From: Megamerina dolium
Taxonomy: Eukaryota; Arthropoda; Insecta; Diptera; Megamerinidae
DNA length: 64,000 bases
Direction: 5' to 3'
Assembly: GCA_963854835.1 (NCBI GenBank)
Contig: OY978527.1
Span: forward strand, 38,259,040 to 38,323,039
The notes under the pieces were generated by a model. That model made no database searches, had not been told where the DNA came from, and worked only from the letters and a program-made list of their open reading frames with translations. The position numbers and the translations under genes are program-made. Below, in pieces: positions 47,455 through 60,249 of the stretch. How positions within the stretch are numbered: position 1 is the stretch's first letter; each line of letters begins with the position of its first letter.

Positions 47455-49361
47455 CTATGGTGAATCACTTATTTCATCCTCTGTGTCCTGTAGTGCTGCT
47501 GTAGGTGTTGATGGCGATGCGTCATCTTCTGTATTGGCAATCTTTCGTCTGAATAGCTTATTCTTTAATCTGCCAAATAGTGATTGTGGTGCTGCACCAT
47601 CCTTCTGTTCGATAACAATACGCTTCGTGGCAACGCTATGGATGGGACCAAAAGCCAAGGCCACTACAGTGCAGGCCAAACATATCACATTATATGGCAT
47701 ACTAAAATCGGGCGTCGGCAACGAAAGTATCAACGCCTCGGTGCGCAACTCAAGGAAATAAAATTGCCGCGTCGCATTAAAGGAATCGGCAAATAGATAA
47801 CTTTCAATGGGGATTGCCGAATAATTTCGTCCCATTGGCAATTGTGTTGTAATAACGGCGGAGCCTAAATAATGGCCATGATTTGCATCCGGTGGGTATT
47901 CTAACCATTTCAAAAAGATATAATCAAACTCGAACGATACTTCCACTGTACTCTTGGGTGGTATTTCAAAACCAATTTCCAAGTGATACGGTCGCATGCG
48001 TTGTACACCTGGAATGTAATGTACGAATTTAGGATGAATCTCTTGATCAGTTGCTGTACTTTGTGACATTATCGTTAACTTTAAAGTGTGCATATACGAT
48101 GGTACAAACCATGGGATATGCTCTTGCAGTATTATGGGCAAAGCGGCGTAATGTGTATTTGTGACGTGCGTAATAATGCGCCCACGTTCCTGACCGTGGC
48201 CCAATATGTAACGATGAGCATACACTGGTGGCAATGGGGAAATCGAAACACCAACCTGGTGCTTCCGATGAATCCAGGCAATATTGAACAGACGATTATC
48301 TGCAGGTTGTTGTTGCATATCGTATACACCATAATCCGTACGTATGCCGCCACGCATAGAACTTGTATTATACATTGGCATGGGGGATAGATCGTAACGT
48401 TGTTCATCCCATAAATTTACGTAGATTTTACTCGATTTCGCCAATGCACAGTAACCGTTTAGACCCTGCCCGAAGAGGCGACGAAACGAGAAATCATCGG
48501 AGCCAAGCAATTTGGGATCGTAAACTAAATTCGCTGTTTCTGTAAATTCCAAAATACAATTCTGTTCCAGACCTTCACAAATTGTACGAACTTTAATGCC
48601 CAACGAATGATAATTGGTGTTGTGTACATAGCCGGAATGTAGTAATGATGCAAAGCCTTCCTTGTTGCTACATGGCAACAGTTTTTTCCACGGTGTTAGA
48701 TTTTCGGTGCAAACAATTTCGCGCGGTAAGCTAGCATAGCGCACAAATTTCGGTACTTTTTTACTATCTCCGTTTGCATTGCCGATAAAGAATTGTGGTT
48801 GAAATCCATACTTAGGTTCAACCGTATTGGTGCCATCTATAAAATTTAACGATGCACACAGAATACCCGAAAAAGTGCTGGATAATTTTGTCCATTGATC
48901 ATCAACTTGTCTCTGGGTGAGATTTGTGCCGACAAACCATGCCCATGCTTCAGCTCCAGGTGCAGCATCCACCACCGGATAACCCCAATTTTCATAACGC
49001 CAAAGGCCTTGAGTTAGCGAGATGTGCAATTCCTTTACATCATATTGCAACAATATTTCAGCAATGGGGCGCGGTATGAGCTGTGTATTATACACTGTAG
49101 ACAACAACAAAATGTTAAACGAATTCACATATTGTGTAAATACATATAAGCACTAAACTTACGATTATTTCTGTCACCATAATGCCAACGTGTTGTAAAC
49201 TGAAAATATGTATTTACATGGCCACTACTTAGTGGACGCACATATAGTTCCTCATGATATTCTTCATTGGAAGTTAATATAGCTTCTTTGGCGATTACCT
49301 CTTGGAAAGTTGGTTTGATTAGCAATACCATAAATATGGTGCATGACGCTAACCATTTCAT
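47455..49361 (-). CDS. PIG-T: GPI transamidase subunit PIG-T (2 exons)
   Basis: Subunit of the endoplasmic-reticulum GPI transamidase, which cleaves the C-terminal signal of proteins and attaches the GPI anchor. PIG-T stabilises the complex and contacts the catalytic PIG-K. Exons 49361-49163 and 49094-47455 join in phase to 612 aa, near the usual length (about 580). Residues 1-20 form a signal peptide (MKWLASCTIFMVLLIKPTF). The luminal domain has FQFTTRWHYGD, then DVKELHISLTQGLWRYENWG. A C-terminal membrane helix (VICLACTVVALAFGPIHSVA) is near 535-555, with a short charged cytosolic tail. The 68-nt intron has GTAAGT and CTACAG borders. D. melanogaster CG11190 is the likely orthologue. Confidence 0.93.
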
Positions 49362-50640
49362 ATTGTTATTCTAATACTGTTTTGAAAGCCAATATAAAAC
49401 TCATTCAGCTTTCCTTCCAAGTAATATTTAAAATCCTTCAATTGATTAATCTATTCCTCAAATCACTCAAATTGCCGCATATAAATAAATCTGCATACAT
49501 AATTATTTATTTTTCATACTTCGATTTTATGTCAGGGATGTATTTTTGCAATAATTATTCAAATTTATGTAACCATGTACATAATTATTTATACATAATT
49601 ATTTATATAATACATTATTAATTATATTTATAATATGAAATTAAAAATGTTATCAAAACTAATAAAACTAGGAAATATGCATATAAACAGAAGAACATAA
49701 CTAATATGGGTATTTGTTTTTAAACACATTGGAAAATACTGGTACCCGTGTTCTTATCTATTATAGAACACTAAGCAAAAAGGTGATAGCATACGTGTTT
49801 ATTGATTATAACACGTGTGAAAGAGCCAAAACAATCGAAACAAAACGCTGCATTATTTTAGTAGTGGAAATAACTGCTACCATTTTTGAATCCGTGTTTC
49901 AGTATAGAAAGCTGTTTGCAATTTTATAATTATAGTTGTTGAAATTTAGATTAATAATTCTGCGAATGTATGAAATTATTTCAGTAGGTATTTGCTTCCG
50001 CAATCAAATAAACATTTGAATGACAATATTAATTAAAATTCATAAAAACCTTGCTCAAAAAATAATTTCTATTGTTGATAATTCATTGTTATTGTTTACT
50101 GCCAAACGTATTAAATAGTGGTTGTGTTGAGGAATAAATGCAGCAACAATCAAGCATTGACAAGAAATATTTATAATGAATTGTCAGTTTATAATGTTGG
50201 ACATATTATACTTTCAATGTTTCACTGTCAAACCTATGCTGAGAAATGCATACAACAAAACAATGAAAAATGCAATTAAAACTTTTCTTTCTTGGCAAAA
50301 TAAACCTGCATTTAGCCTCATAGAACCAAAGATATTCATTGCAATAAGTCTGAACATGAAATATAGCATCAATTAAAACATAAGCGACAGAATAACAAAA
50401 AAACGTTGAAAATGTAATATGCTTATAAAAGAAAATATTTTTAGGAATTTTACTTTTCCATTTTTAATTTTAGTGTAGCAATATCAAACCTAGATACCCA
50501 CCAGTACTTTATTCCAAAGAAAGATAATTAAATATGTTGTTGTGCTATTTTTTATTGTAAGAACGCAATATCAATATAAACATTTATTAAGTTAAAAATA
50601 AATAAAATAAAACGACCCAAAGCGAAGTAACCCTGAAAAT
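49362..50640. other. Intergenic, no gene seen
   Basis: AT-rich; includes the presumed PIG-T promoter at its left end. Short open frames have no recognisable content. Confidence 0.4.
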
Positions 50641-51840
50641 AACACAATGCAACACTTCTCGCAAAAGTATTGAGAATCTTATTCGCTCACACACTCAATC
50701 TTTCTCAAATGCTAAGCGTGCAGGAAAGATAGAGAACACAGCATTAACATATTATGATGAAGAAAAGGAGCGAACATAATACTACAATCTACGCAAAACT
50801 GCAATGTCTCGTCGCCTGTGTGCTGAACTGATTTGCGAAGTACAAAATAAAATGGCTGTGGCACACTGCAGCGGATGACTGTCGCTTGTCGTTCGTTGCT
50901 CGTTGTGTGTCGTAGTAGTACGTGCGCTCGCTCGTTCGATCGCTCTCCGCTCTAATATAATTTTTTTGTTTCTGAATTGAGAAATCTGCTTAAAAAAATT
51001 AATAAAATAAGAACACAAAAGCAGCGTCCACAATTTAAACAATAAATGAAGAGAAATTTATGCAAATATCACCGTTTGATGAAACGAATTTAATGAAAAG
51101 TAAGAATTTCTCCTCATATATATATATATAATTTTCTCATCAGAAGGGCACACACACACGCACACATTGAAAGAACGGGTCGTCACCATTTTAATAAATT
51201 CGAGTAAAAGCGAGAAGGAAAAAATAAATATATGTAATCGTGTTGTTAAATTACACTATTTTTATTTTTCTATTTTTACAATTACTTATAAAAGTTACGA
51301 GACTTGGCTAATTGATTTTTTTTATGGGCTTTTCCCTTTTGCACATATTACACATTTAATTCTTTTACAAACGAAATATATTCAAGCACAATAGCGACAA
51401 ATTGAATCATTCAATATATTTATAACAAAAGGAATAATAAAAAAAAAAAAAGAAATTCACGCGGAACCAACGCACAGTGAAGACAGAGGAAGAAGAAGCT
51501 ACGGAAAAAGCTATTTTTTTTTCTATCTACAGCTACTCGGTACGTATGTTCATATTCGAATCGAACACGGTTTTCTCGGGGCTCGTCGCAAAAATCAACT
51601 GTCTTGAACGGTCGTTGTTGCGTTCGCTCGCTGTCGCCGTGTGTTGTTGGTGGTAGTATTGTTGAGTCAAGTCATAGAAGAGAGCCATTTATAAGTTGCT
51701 GTGTGTGTGTGTGAGTGCGCGCGCGCGAGCCAGAAAAAGAAGGAGAATAGTGTCGGTTGCTGTGGTACGATGAAAGTGTGTGCGTGCGTGTGTGCTAATG
51801 AAATAAAGTTGCTGTTTGAGTTTTGATTTTTTTTTTTCTG
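50641..51840. promoter_or_regulatory. Candidate promoter / 5'UTR region of an off-window gene
   Basis: Base composition changes from its surroundings. There are GAGCG/CGCTC-rich stretches near 50,925-50,950, a purine-rich run near 51,480-51,510, and GT and (GC)n runs near 51,700-51,725. Fly promoters and long 5'UTRs often look like this. No start codon with coding sequence follows in the window. Confidence 0.25.
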
Positions 51841-53750
51841 AAATTACGCTACATTTTTTTTCTCCATGTGTGTGCTATTGCGATTATTTAATAATATCTT
51901 GATTAATTCATTTAATAAGGTTATAACTGCGATAGATGTGCATGCTTATTGAATATTTCATAAGAATTTGACAATAAATTGTATGATTTGTGTAATGGTT
52001 ATATGAAACTATAAGTTCATAAAGGCGTGTGTAACATATTCACATGAACATTTAACTGTGGATAGAACACTATAGAACTACAACAACAACAACAACAGCG
52101 GTATACAGGCCGATAAGAGGAGCGCCCACAAGACCGAAAGAGAAAGAATATAGAATGCTACAGAATTGAATATACATTTTGTACAAGAACAAAAGAAAGG
52201 TGATTTTTTTATCTGCCTTCTTTAATATTAGTACATACATATATTATTTATAGATGCATAATACGGGTATTCACTAACTGATGCCAACATTGAAAACTGG
52301 AGCAATGTTCCAAGTGACTACCACCACACATGTATTTTATGACTGCTGAACTTGCAAGCAGAATCGTGTGAATACCCATATTATACAGTTGTCACAATTA
52401 GGAATTACAAGTTGTAAATTCGTATGAAAATATTCATTATTATTTATGTATGTAAATTTATCGTATGTTGATCTTAGTGAAAATATATTTAAGTACGTCA
52501 ATCGGACGGATTAAAAACCAAATAAAGGAAATGAAAAGAATAATTGAAATATACATTTGCTTTCGCAAGTAAATTGAAAGAAAACATAAAAACATTTGTA
52601 ATTTTAATGGATCCGTCAGCTTGTTAATATCATTAAAAAAGTTTATTATTATTCATCTTTGGAGTAGTAGATGTAGCAAAAAATTTCATCATCCCTCAGT
52701 TTCATTGTTCCTGTCAATTGTGTACATATGTAACTGAAGAATGTGAGATGTATATTCTATGTCTGAAAATTCTTTAGTTGGATTATTCTGTTTTTCAACA
52801 CCTTACGTTCACAATAATTGAGAGTGGCGATAGATGCTTCACTGAAAATAATATGTTTATGATTTTCTTCACCTTGCTACTACTTATTTGAGGCTATACA
52901 ATTACGTATAATTATAATTTCAAGGGGGGTTTGTTCTTTTTACCGATTCTATGCATTCTGTAATAGCTAAAAATTAATACATATGTATATACATTTTCTG
53001 GATTTTCACTGTTCTCGAACTCCGTCTCTCTTTCTCCTACAGTGGACACACACGCACACACACTAATGCAGACTATTATTTTTGCATTTGCGTCGTGCTT
53101 GTGCTATATCTCTTTTATGTCGATAATTTTCATTCTTTTTTTATTTCGATCTCTCTCTCTCTCTCTCTCTCTGTATCTGTTTTAATAAATTTTGTAATTT
53201 GTAGCTTTCAACAATTAATGTCAGACAAAGATACAATTCGTGTATCTTATTGACGGCAACTCTATCTGCAGGGATGAACGATATAGAGAAACTCATCGTT
53301 TTTTTTTAAACATCAATACCGATATTGGTATTTTTTCAAAGACAAATATATATTCATATTATCATATTATATATATGTATATACATATATTTATCTACAG
53401 GGTTATACATTTTGTGGTTCCAAAAGTAAACGTAAATAAACCACACTTCTGTTTGGAATTTCGATCAAATTTTTATTTCAATAAATGGAAACGTATTTTT
53501 GGTCTATATCACTGAATGTCAAATATACACGTGTTGGATGGATATAATTTTAGATTAAATTTAGAGTTGGCAGCATTGTTATAGTACGATTAGTCAATAC
53601 GTAAGGTAGCAGAAAGTTAAGTAAAGTAACGAAATCCGTTGAAGTTGTGCAACTGGAGGAGTTAGACCGACATGCAAGTACTCTAGGGATCACAGATGTT
53701 CTAAACATCAATCGGTAAATCTTCAGAAACGAATGAGGTTATGTTGTATG
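51841..53750. other. Gene-free AT-rich stretch
   Basis: A short (ACA)n tract lies near 52,080 and a (CT)n microsatellite at about 53,151-53,172. No supported exon on either strand. Confidence 0.4.
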
Positions 53751-53754
53751 CAAG

Positions 53755-53910
53755 GTGGGATTAGAAGAGATGATACGAGCAGGACAAACCATTGATTCGG
53801 GTCTCTACAGTGAGCAATTAAGCAGACTATAGCAAAAGGTGTGGTCTTCTATAATGACAACAAAACTGACAGGCAAGACCTTGCACCATCCGACTATCAT
53901 TTGAATGGAA
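53755..53910 (+). pseudogene. Mariner transposase remnant
   Basis: The frame reads AGQTIDSGLYSEQLSRL, then a stop, a VFYNDN-like catalytic segment after a shift, and DLAPSDYHL at the end. The segment between the second and third Asp has been mostly deleted. Confidence 0.5.
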
Positions 53911-53914
53911 AATG

Positions 53915-53990
53915 GGACCTTGGTCAACCACGTGGTCGAGTGCTTCCGGGACGTAGGCCCGTCCGGGGAAACCGGTTGTAGTGGTCACAT
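53915..53990 (-). repeat. CAA-tailed dispersed repeat family, partial copy
   Basis: The reverse complement contains CGGAAGCACTCGACCACGTG and TTGACCAAGGTCCCATT, matching the family 5' half. It lies directly after the mariner remnant; no tail is seen. Confidence 0.5.
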
Positions 53991-54139
53991 AAGTAAGTAA
54001 ATCCAAATGTTCGTCTTGGCGTTTAATGTCGAAAGCCATTAACGGAATCCATTTAAACACGTTGACTGACCACATCTCAAGAATTCTTCGGACTGCAGTC
54101 TCGACGAATGAGTGCAGGCTTCGTCGAATCTTGAATAAA

Positions 54140-57100
54140 GGAAAGGACTAAAATGAAAAAAGACGTTAATTTAATTTATTTAATATCGGCTTGTAAAAAA
54201 CTAAAATTATATATTTGTTGTAACAAAATTCGGCTATATTGAGTTTGGTTGAAGAAAGTTCACTTTCACACAATTAGAAAAAGAACGTCGTTCGTTGATT
54301 TGACGAACGTTAGCTTTGCAGGACTAAGTTTGGTTAGGGCTACTAAATTCTAAAATTGACGACTGCTGCCGTGAGATCAGTCGAAGATTAATCGCTTGGA
54401 TACATTGTGTTGCAAAAAAATGCTGTTTGTTTGTTTGCGATGGATCTGTCAGATTTAAGATTTCCGAGTAATATCAGCGAGTATGCAGCAGAACCGATTT
54501 GCGTAATGATCTACATATGTATATGCGGTTGGTTATAAACAACACAACGGGTGCGAGGGTCATATAAATGAGAACTAATTTTATTCTTAAGAAACTCTGC
54601 TGTGAAAACTCTTCGTATTGAGTAATTCGTAGACGATATACCATTTGCTAATGCACTACTGGTTATTGCTATAGACTTATTAATGGAAACATCAAAATTA
54701 GAATGAATTGCAAAAAAAAAAATAAATAAATCAAATAATTAACATAAACGAGTTCACTAGTTTATTTTTCGTTCATATGTACGCGCGCTCGATAATTATG
54801 CGTCACTTTTCTGCGATAAAGGCAATAGCTAAGCGATAGGGGGCAAAAATGACCACCGGAAAGCAACGGGGAAAATAAAAATTATTTCTTGCCATCACAC
54901 AACTCTTCTTTCTCTCTTTTTCTTTTGTGGCACAACGATTTGTTTCTTTTTCTAACACATTGTGCATGTATTGCAGTCACACTAATCATATATACTCTAT
55001 GCGATATGACACAAGAGAAAAAAAATGCTATTACCGCTGTCGTATCATAAAATCCATATGTATATATGTGTATGCATGCATACAAACAAAGCAAATACAT
55101 ATTACAATATAATACAAAAGCAACAAAGCAAATTGACAAAACGCGATAATAATAATGAAAACAACAGCAACTGCGCGTAGAAAGAAGCAGAGCAAATCGT
55201 CATTGTCGTGTTGTTACTGTTTGAAATATAAATTTTACGTCGACCACACCGTGTTGCCGCTCGTAAAATAACGAGTATAGCCCCATTTCTCGCTATTTCG
55301 ATATTGGAATAGCTGCAGCAGCACTACACCGACGACTAAACATCAAAATTGTTGAATATTTTCCTTCAGCGAACGTTGTCGTCGTCATGTTGAGAAAAAA
55401 AAACACGAGAGAACGAAAATGAAACTATAATAGAACATACTTATGCATGTGTGTATATACAAATTTATTCTCTCGTCTCTCCATTCGTTTATTTAACGGC
55501 GATGACTACTCGTTAAGTTGAGATGTCGTTGTTGTGTGCTCTCATTTCAGGTTTGTGTTGTTTTTGTTTTTTTTACTTTGAGTTTTTCCGGCTGTTAGAC
55601 ATTGGAAAATTGTGAGAGTGAATCTGCTAGTTAACCCTTAAGTGCTCATAGTGTCTCTAAAGATACTATGTCATGTTGCTGCTATTAATGAATCAAAAGC
55701 AAAACACCAAATTTTCGCCACAAGTTGGCTCTCAAAAATTTTAGATAATTAAAAATTAGTACTATTTCTGCACAACAATTGGTTATTTGATCATTTTACA
55801 ACTCAACATAAAATTTGTCATAATTATCAGTGTTTCTATGATCTACTTATTTAGGTCGTCAGAGATGTAACTACTTGAAGGAGATGATACGGTTGAGGAA
55901 GAATCGTCATGCGAGAGAATAGAGAGCAAATTTATATATTGTGTAGCTCGTGTTCCACTAATGTAGCGAAGGTTGTGCTCTCTTTGTAGTTTTCCTCATT
56001 TATGCTTAGTTTTCTTATTTTTTTTTTTTAAATATAATTGCCGTTTTACGTATTATTATATCGGCATAAGTACATACATATGTAGATATTTTGGCATTGT
56101 TTAATAATTCTGAAATCTAAACCAATGGAGAATATTGTATTTGCGCATTAAAATTCCATATGAAACCCTTACCAGATTGGCTTTGTTAATCAAGAGTTGC
56201 TTATACTAAATATTTTTATTATACTGTTTCAAAATTTTCAGGCTTCATATCTTGGGGTGCAAATAAAAAAAAAATTTAATCTTATTCTTTTCACTTTTTA
56301 ATAAATCCTATTTATCGAAGGCAAGCATTACTAAAAGTCGAACGAATTATACACGAAAAAAGCCATTTTTAAGGACTTCTGAAAATGCCTGTAAAAGCAA
56401 TGGGTTTTTAAAGAATTAGACCATTATTCTGCTAGTGGAATATTATGGGTACTCACGTTCTTTGAGAATTTCACCGGTAGCCACATACAAATGAAATGAG
56501 GGGTAACTGCATTGATAATTTTTAATATTCTATGATTTGAATATAAAGCACAAATAATTTTTTTCTTTCTACAAATATATTATATCTACCTATTTGCATG
56601 TTCTTTACTAATTTATCAACAATTAATACGTAATACCAGTCCAAAAGCAATTTTATTGTATCCGACGAGCAAGATTCTTTCAATATCATCATACCAGAAC
56701 TAACTCAATACGTCTATGTACGCTATAGTGGATTTATGAAGAGAATTTTGTATCAACATTATATGTACATAGGTTATGAATACATGCTAATTATATAAAA
56801 TATTTTATCTGTATCAATTATATTCATGCATGTAGTGAATTATGCAAATAGCTTTACAAAGTGAAAAATAAAAAAAAAATAATAATAAATAAAGCGGTAA
56901 TAAACGAATAAATAAATACCATCGTCTTGCTTCTCTTTCTCTCTGTCAATACATGTCTACATGAAATGCTATGGTTTTTATGGCAAGTCATTTACATTAG
57001 TGTTGCCAGATAATAGCTTTTCTTGATTGTTCGGCGGAGAACATTTATTTCCTGGTTTTGTTCATTTAATTGACACTACGTTTAGAATTTAAATTAAAAT

Positions 57101-58240
57101 AATTTTTTAAATATACAATTTAAAATAAAACAGATTAATATATTTCATAGTTCTTTTTTGTTTAAAGAAATAGTGTAATTTTTTAGACTATTTTTATGCA
57201 TATCCCACAAAAATATATTATAGATTTCAAACAAATAATTATTATGCTTTTTCTTACTATATCCGATTTGCGCATATTTTTGCGTACACTGAAACTTCGG
57301 TTAACTGAAAAGTAAACTTTTTTGAATATATTTGCCTCTATAGTTTCCTTGTATAATACCCACGTCTCAATTACTACCAAAACTAGTCACGTTTATTTTT
57401 TTTTAAGTGTTGCATTTTGATTACTTTTTGGGACACGATGCAGTCAAAATTACATGTTTGCTTCTCAAAAACAAGTCGACTTTTCATCTGTTAATTTGGG
57501 GTCAAATCGACTCATCAGCGAACGGAATGGTATTCGTACAAAAGTTAATTACGTCATATGACTTACGTATAAACAGAATGGGATGATGACATGTGAAACA
57601 AGAATGGATGGGAACATAATTTTTTCCACCTTCTTTCTTTTTGAAAGTCATAGTCAATATTTAAGTGTCTAATAATGCTGAAACAATACAAAGTAAACAA
57701 AATAAAACAACGATCGTTGTTGTAATCTTTTGTATACATTTCTAAATAAAACGATAGTGAGTTCAATTAAAAATAACTAACGACTACGCTAATAATCAAT
57801 TTAGCAGCCTAGCAATCATAAACACGTAACTGCATTCAATTGTAAGTGTGGAGGAAATCAAATACTCAGTATACTACTGAATTACGTTTCGTATTGAGCG
57901 TTCACGTATGTCATCATACCGAATACGTGACGAGCAGTACGTTTAGGGATGAAATGATACCGCCCCTGTCCTCATAAGTAAAAAGTGTAAGTCTGTTAAA
58001 TGCCGAGGCTACTGCGAATGGATAACATTTTGATTTGGTATATTCTTGCAATAAAAATTAACATTTTGGCAGAGGAGCGAACATCAGTAGAGAACAGTTG
58101 CCCTTTAAAAAGGCAAATTTTTTTTGTAGCAACGAAATCGCTACTAGACCCTCATTTCACATTGTATATTCGTTTCATTTGGTCGACTACATCAACTTCC
58201 CTTTTTATTTTTAAATTTAACGATCTGGGAGATATTTATA
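54140..58240. other. Gene-free AT-rich stretch; possible intron or second promoter region
   Basis: No conserved coding frame. A GC-richer patch at 55,180-55,420, followed by a pyrimidine tract and tctcatttcag|g near 55,552, could be another promoter/leader region or an acceptor. Nothing confirms it. Short CT tracts occur near 56,930. Confidence 0.3.
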
Positions 58241-58586
58241 AGAAAAAGAAATATGTGGCACGAAGGGCTTTTTGACCGGGCTTCTCTTCCAGTACTGTTG
58301 TGCGTGTTAAATTTTGGACAGTATTAGATGGGATCTACTTATTTTAGCCGGTTCCGAACGGCAGAGGCCTTGGGCCATAAGCTTTGAGCTTTCCTAGCTT
58401 TGTCACAAAGTTCTTTTAGAAGCTTTTCCATGGAAAATTATTACTGCCGGAAGAATTGCTTGCCGACAGATGGGTACCGTATGAAAGAACAATATTTTCG
58501 ATTTGAAATTTATGCTTCAGTCGGGGATTGAACCCACGACCTGCAGATCAGAAGGGCAACGCACAAACCATTGAGTTACGGCACCC
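58241..58586 (-). mobile_element. tRNA-derived SINE, copy 3, with target-site duplication
   Basis: Diverged copy of the family with intact head on the minus strand: B box GGGTTCAATCCCC and A-box-like TAACTCAATGG. It is flanked by GGAGATATTTATA (58,228-58,240) and GGAGACATTTATA (58,587-58,599), a 13-bp duplication with one mismatch. Confidence 0.75.
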
Positions 58587-58986
58587 GGAGACATTTATAT
58601 TTGTCAAAAATTTATATACTAAAATTTTTCTTGTGATCCAAAATATACACACATGCATATTTTGCCTCATGACATATGAGATCATGAGGCGCTAATTAAT
58701 CCAAACCAATATTGCTCATAGTTGTGGAATATAAAAACGAGTTGGGATTCATTTTTAAAAAATTCTGACAAAGCACTTTGCCACACAATCCGTAATACAA
58801 TACGTATTTTAGTCTGACACTATGCGACGGAAGCGTAGAAGTTACATACGAACATTGACCATGATTGTGAAATCGTGTTCATACACAACCGAATTCATGC
58901 TGATGACTCATGTGTGCGAGAATACTCTAAAAGCACTCTCTCACATAATTCGTATACACATGTACATATGCAAATACCTATACAAA

Positions 58987-59425
58987 TCAAATGTAAATGG
59001 TGTATAGGGGACTACTCAGTATTTAGTACAGAGTAATTGGTGAAATACTTTTGTGATGTTTGCAATACTTACGATCCCCTCCAGTCTATAATAAAATATT
59101 GCAAGTTTAAGTTATTTAGTGCTTAGCACAATATACGAGTATGTAACAAAGAATTGCGGTAGAATACTGTTTAATTTTTAGAACTGAGGTGTGGATAAAT
59201 TTAGTGTATCCAGTAATCAAATGAAAAATGGTGTATAGGGGACTAGTCAGTATTTAGTACAAAGTAGTTGGTGATATACTATGATGTTTGCAATACATAC
59301 GATGCTCTCCAGTTTATAATAAAGTATTGCAAGTTTAAGTTACTAAGCTAGTGCTTAACACAATATTTATACGAGTATGTAATAAAGCATTGTGGTAGAA
59401 TACTGTTAAATTTTTATAAATTAGA
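58987..59425. repeat. 230-bp tandem duplication
   Basis: Two units start at 58,987 and 59,217 (tcaaatg...tggtgtataggggacta). Blocks such as ttgcaagtttaagtta and acgagtatgtaa recur in order, with small indels and roughly one change per ten bases by eye. There is no coding content. Confidence 0.75.
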
Positions 59426-59493
59426 CAACGTGAATTTGTATTCTAAGCAAATAGTTAATGGAGGAAAGTATCGCCACATTATTGCAGGTACAG

Positions 59494-59570
59494 GGTATTT
59501 CAATACAGGAAGCACCCACTTTTGTGTGATACTTACATGCTGTTGACGGGAGTTGACGTTGAACAGCTAG
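59494..59570 (+). repeat. Solo Tc1-like left end
   Basis: tacagggtatttcaatacag matches the left terminal repeat at 35,108. The rest of the element is not recognised here. Confidence 0.35.
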
Positions 59571-60249
59571 AACTAGAATAATTCTGAATCATTTCTCATG
59601 GACTGCGCCAAACGAAGCTATTCGTGCATCTAGAGGTCTCACAGAATAGAATCAGGTTAGGCAGATAAATTCTTCAATTAATAACTTGTTGCCTTTCGGG
59701 ATAGAACTTGTTCAAATATCATCTCCAGAATGAGCGCCCTGTCTAAATGAGGAGAAAACCTTTTTCTACTGGGTAGGTAGAAGGTAGAAGAAATCATACA
59801 AAAGATCTTGTTTTGGCCTAATTGATTAATTGATAACTCATTAGGACACATGATCAAATGCTTCCAAGTGAGAGCGAAAAGAGAGTCTTTTCCGAGCATT
59901 TTGGTTTCTTCGGTTTTTATTAGATAACTTTTGCCGAAGAATTTATATTGATTAGTTTCATATTTAGCAAAGATATGTTGGGGAAAAAAATTTAAATTGT
60001 GATATTTTCAGAGTAGTCTTGAAGGCCAGTTGTATTATAGTATCATCAATGAACGACTGAGTTGATTGATAACGAATGCATACAAAATATATGAGCCATT
60101 TCTAATATGATTTCAGCTCAAATCAACTGGTGTAATTGCTACATTTGATAGAATTACGATTTTGATTTTTTTTCTGCCTGTTTTCACAAATCAAGACTTG
60201 AGAGATGAAGGAAATCTAATTTAATACAAATATTTTGAACAAACGGGGT
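59571..60249. other. Intergenic, nothing recognised
   Basis: AT-rich spacer with accidental short open frames only. Confidence 0.4.

Noticed and set aside
54882..55139. Short Cys-rich hydrophobic open frame that could be read as a small secreted peptide
   Set aside because: No cleavage or cysteine framework and no partner exon; composition follows local AT-rich simple sequence.
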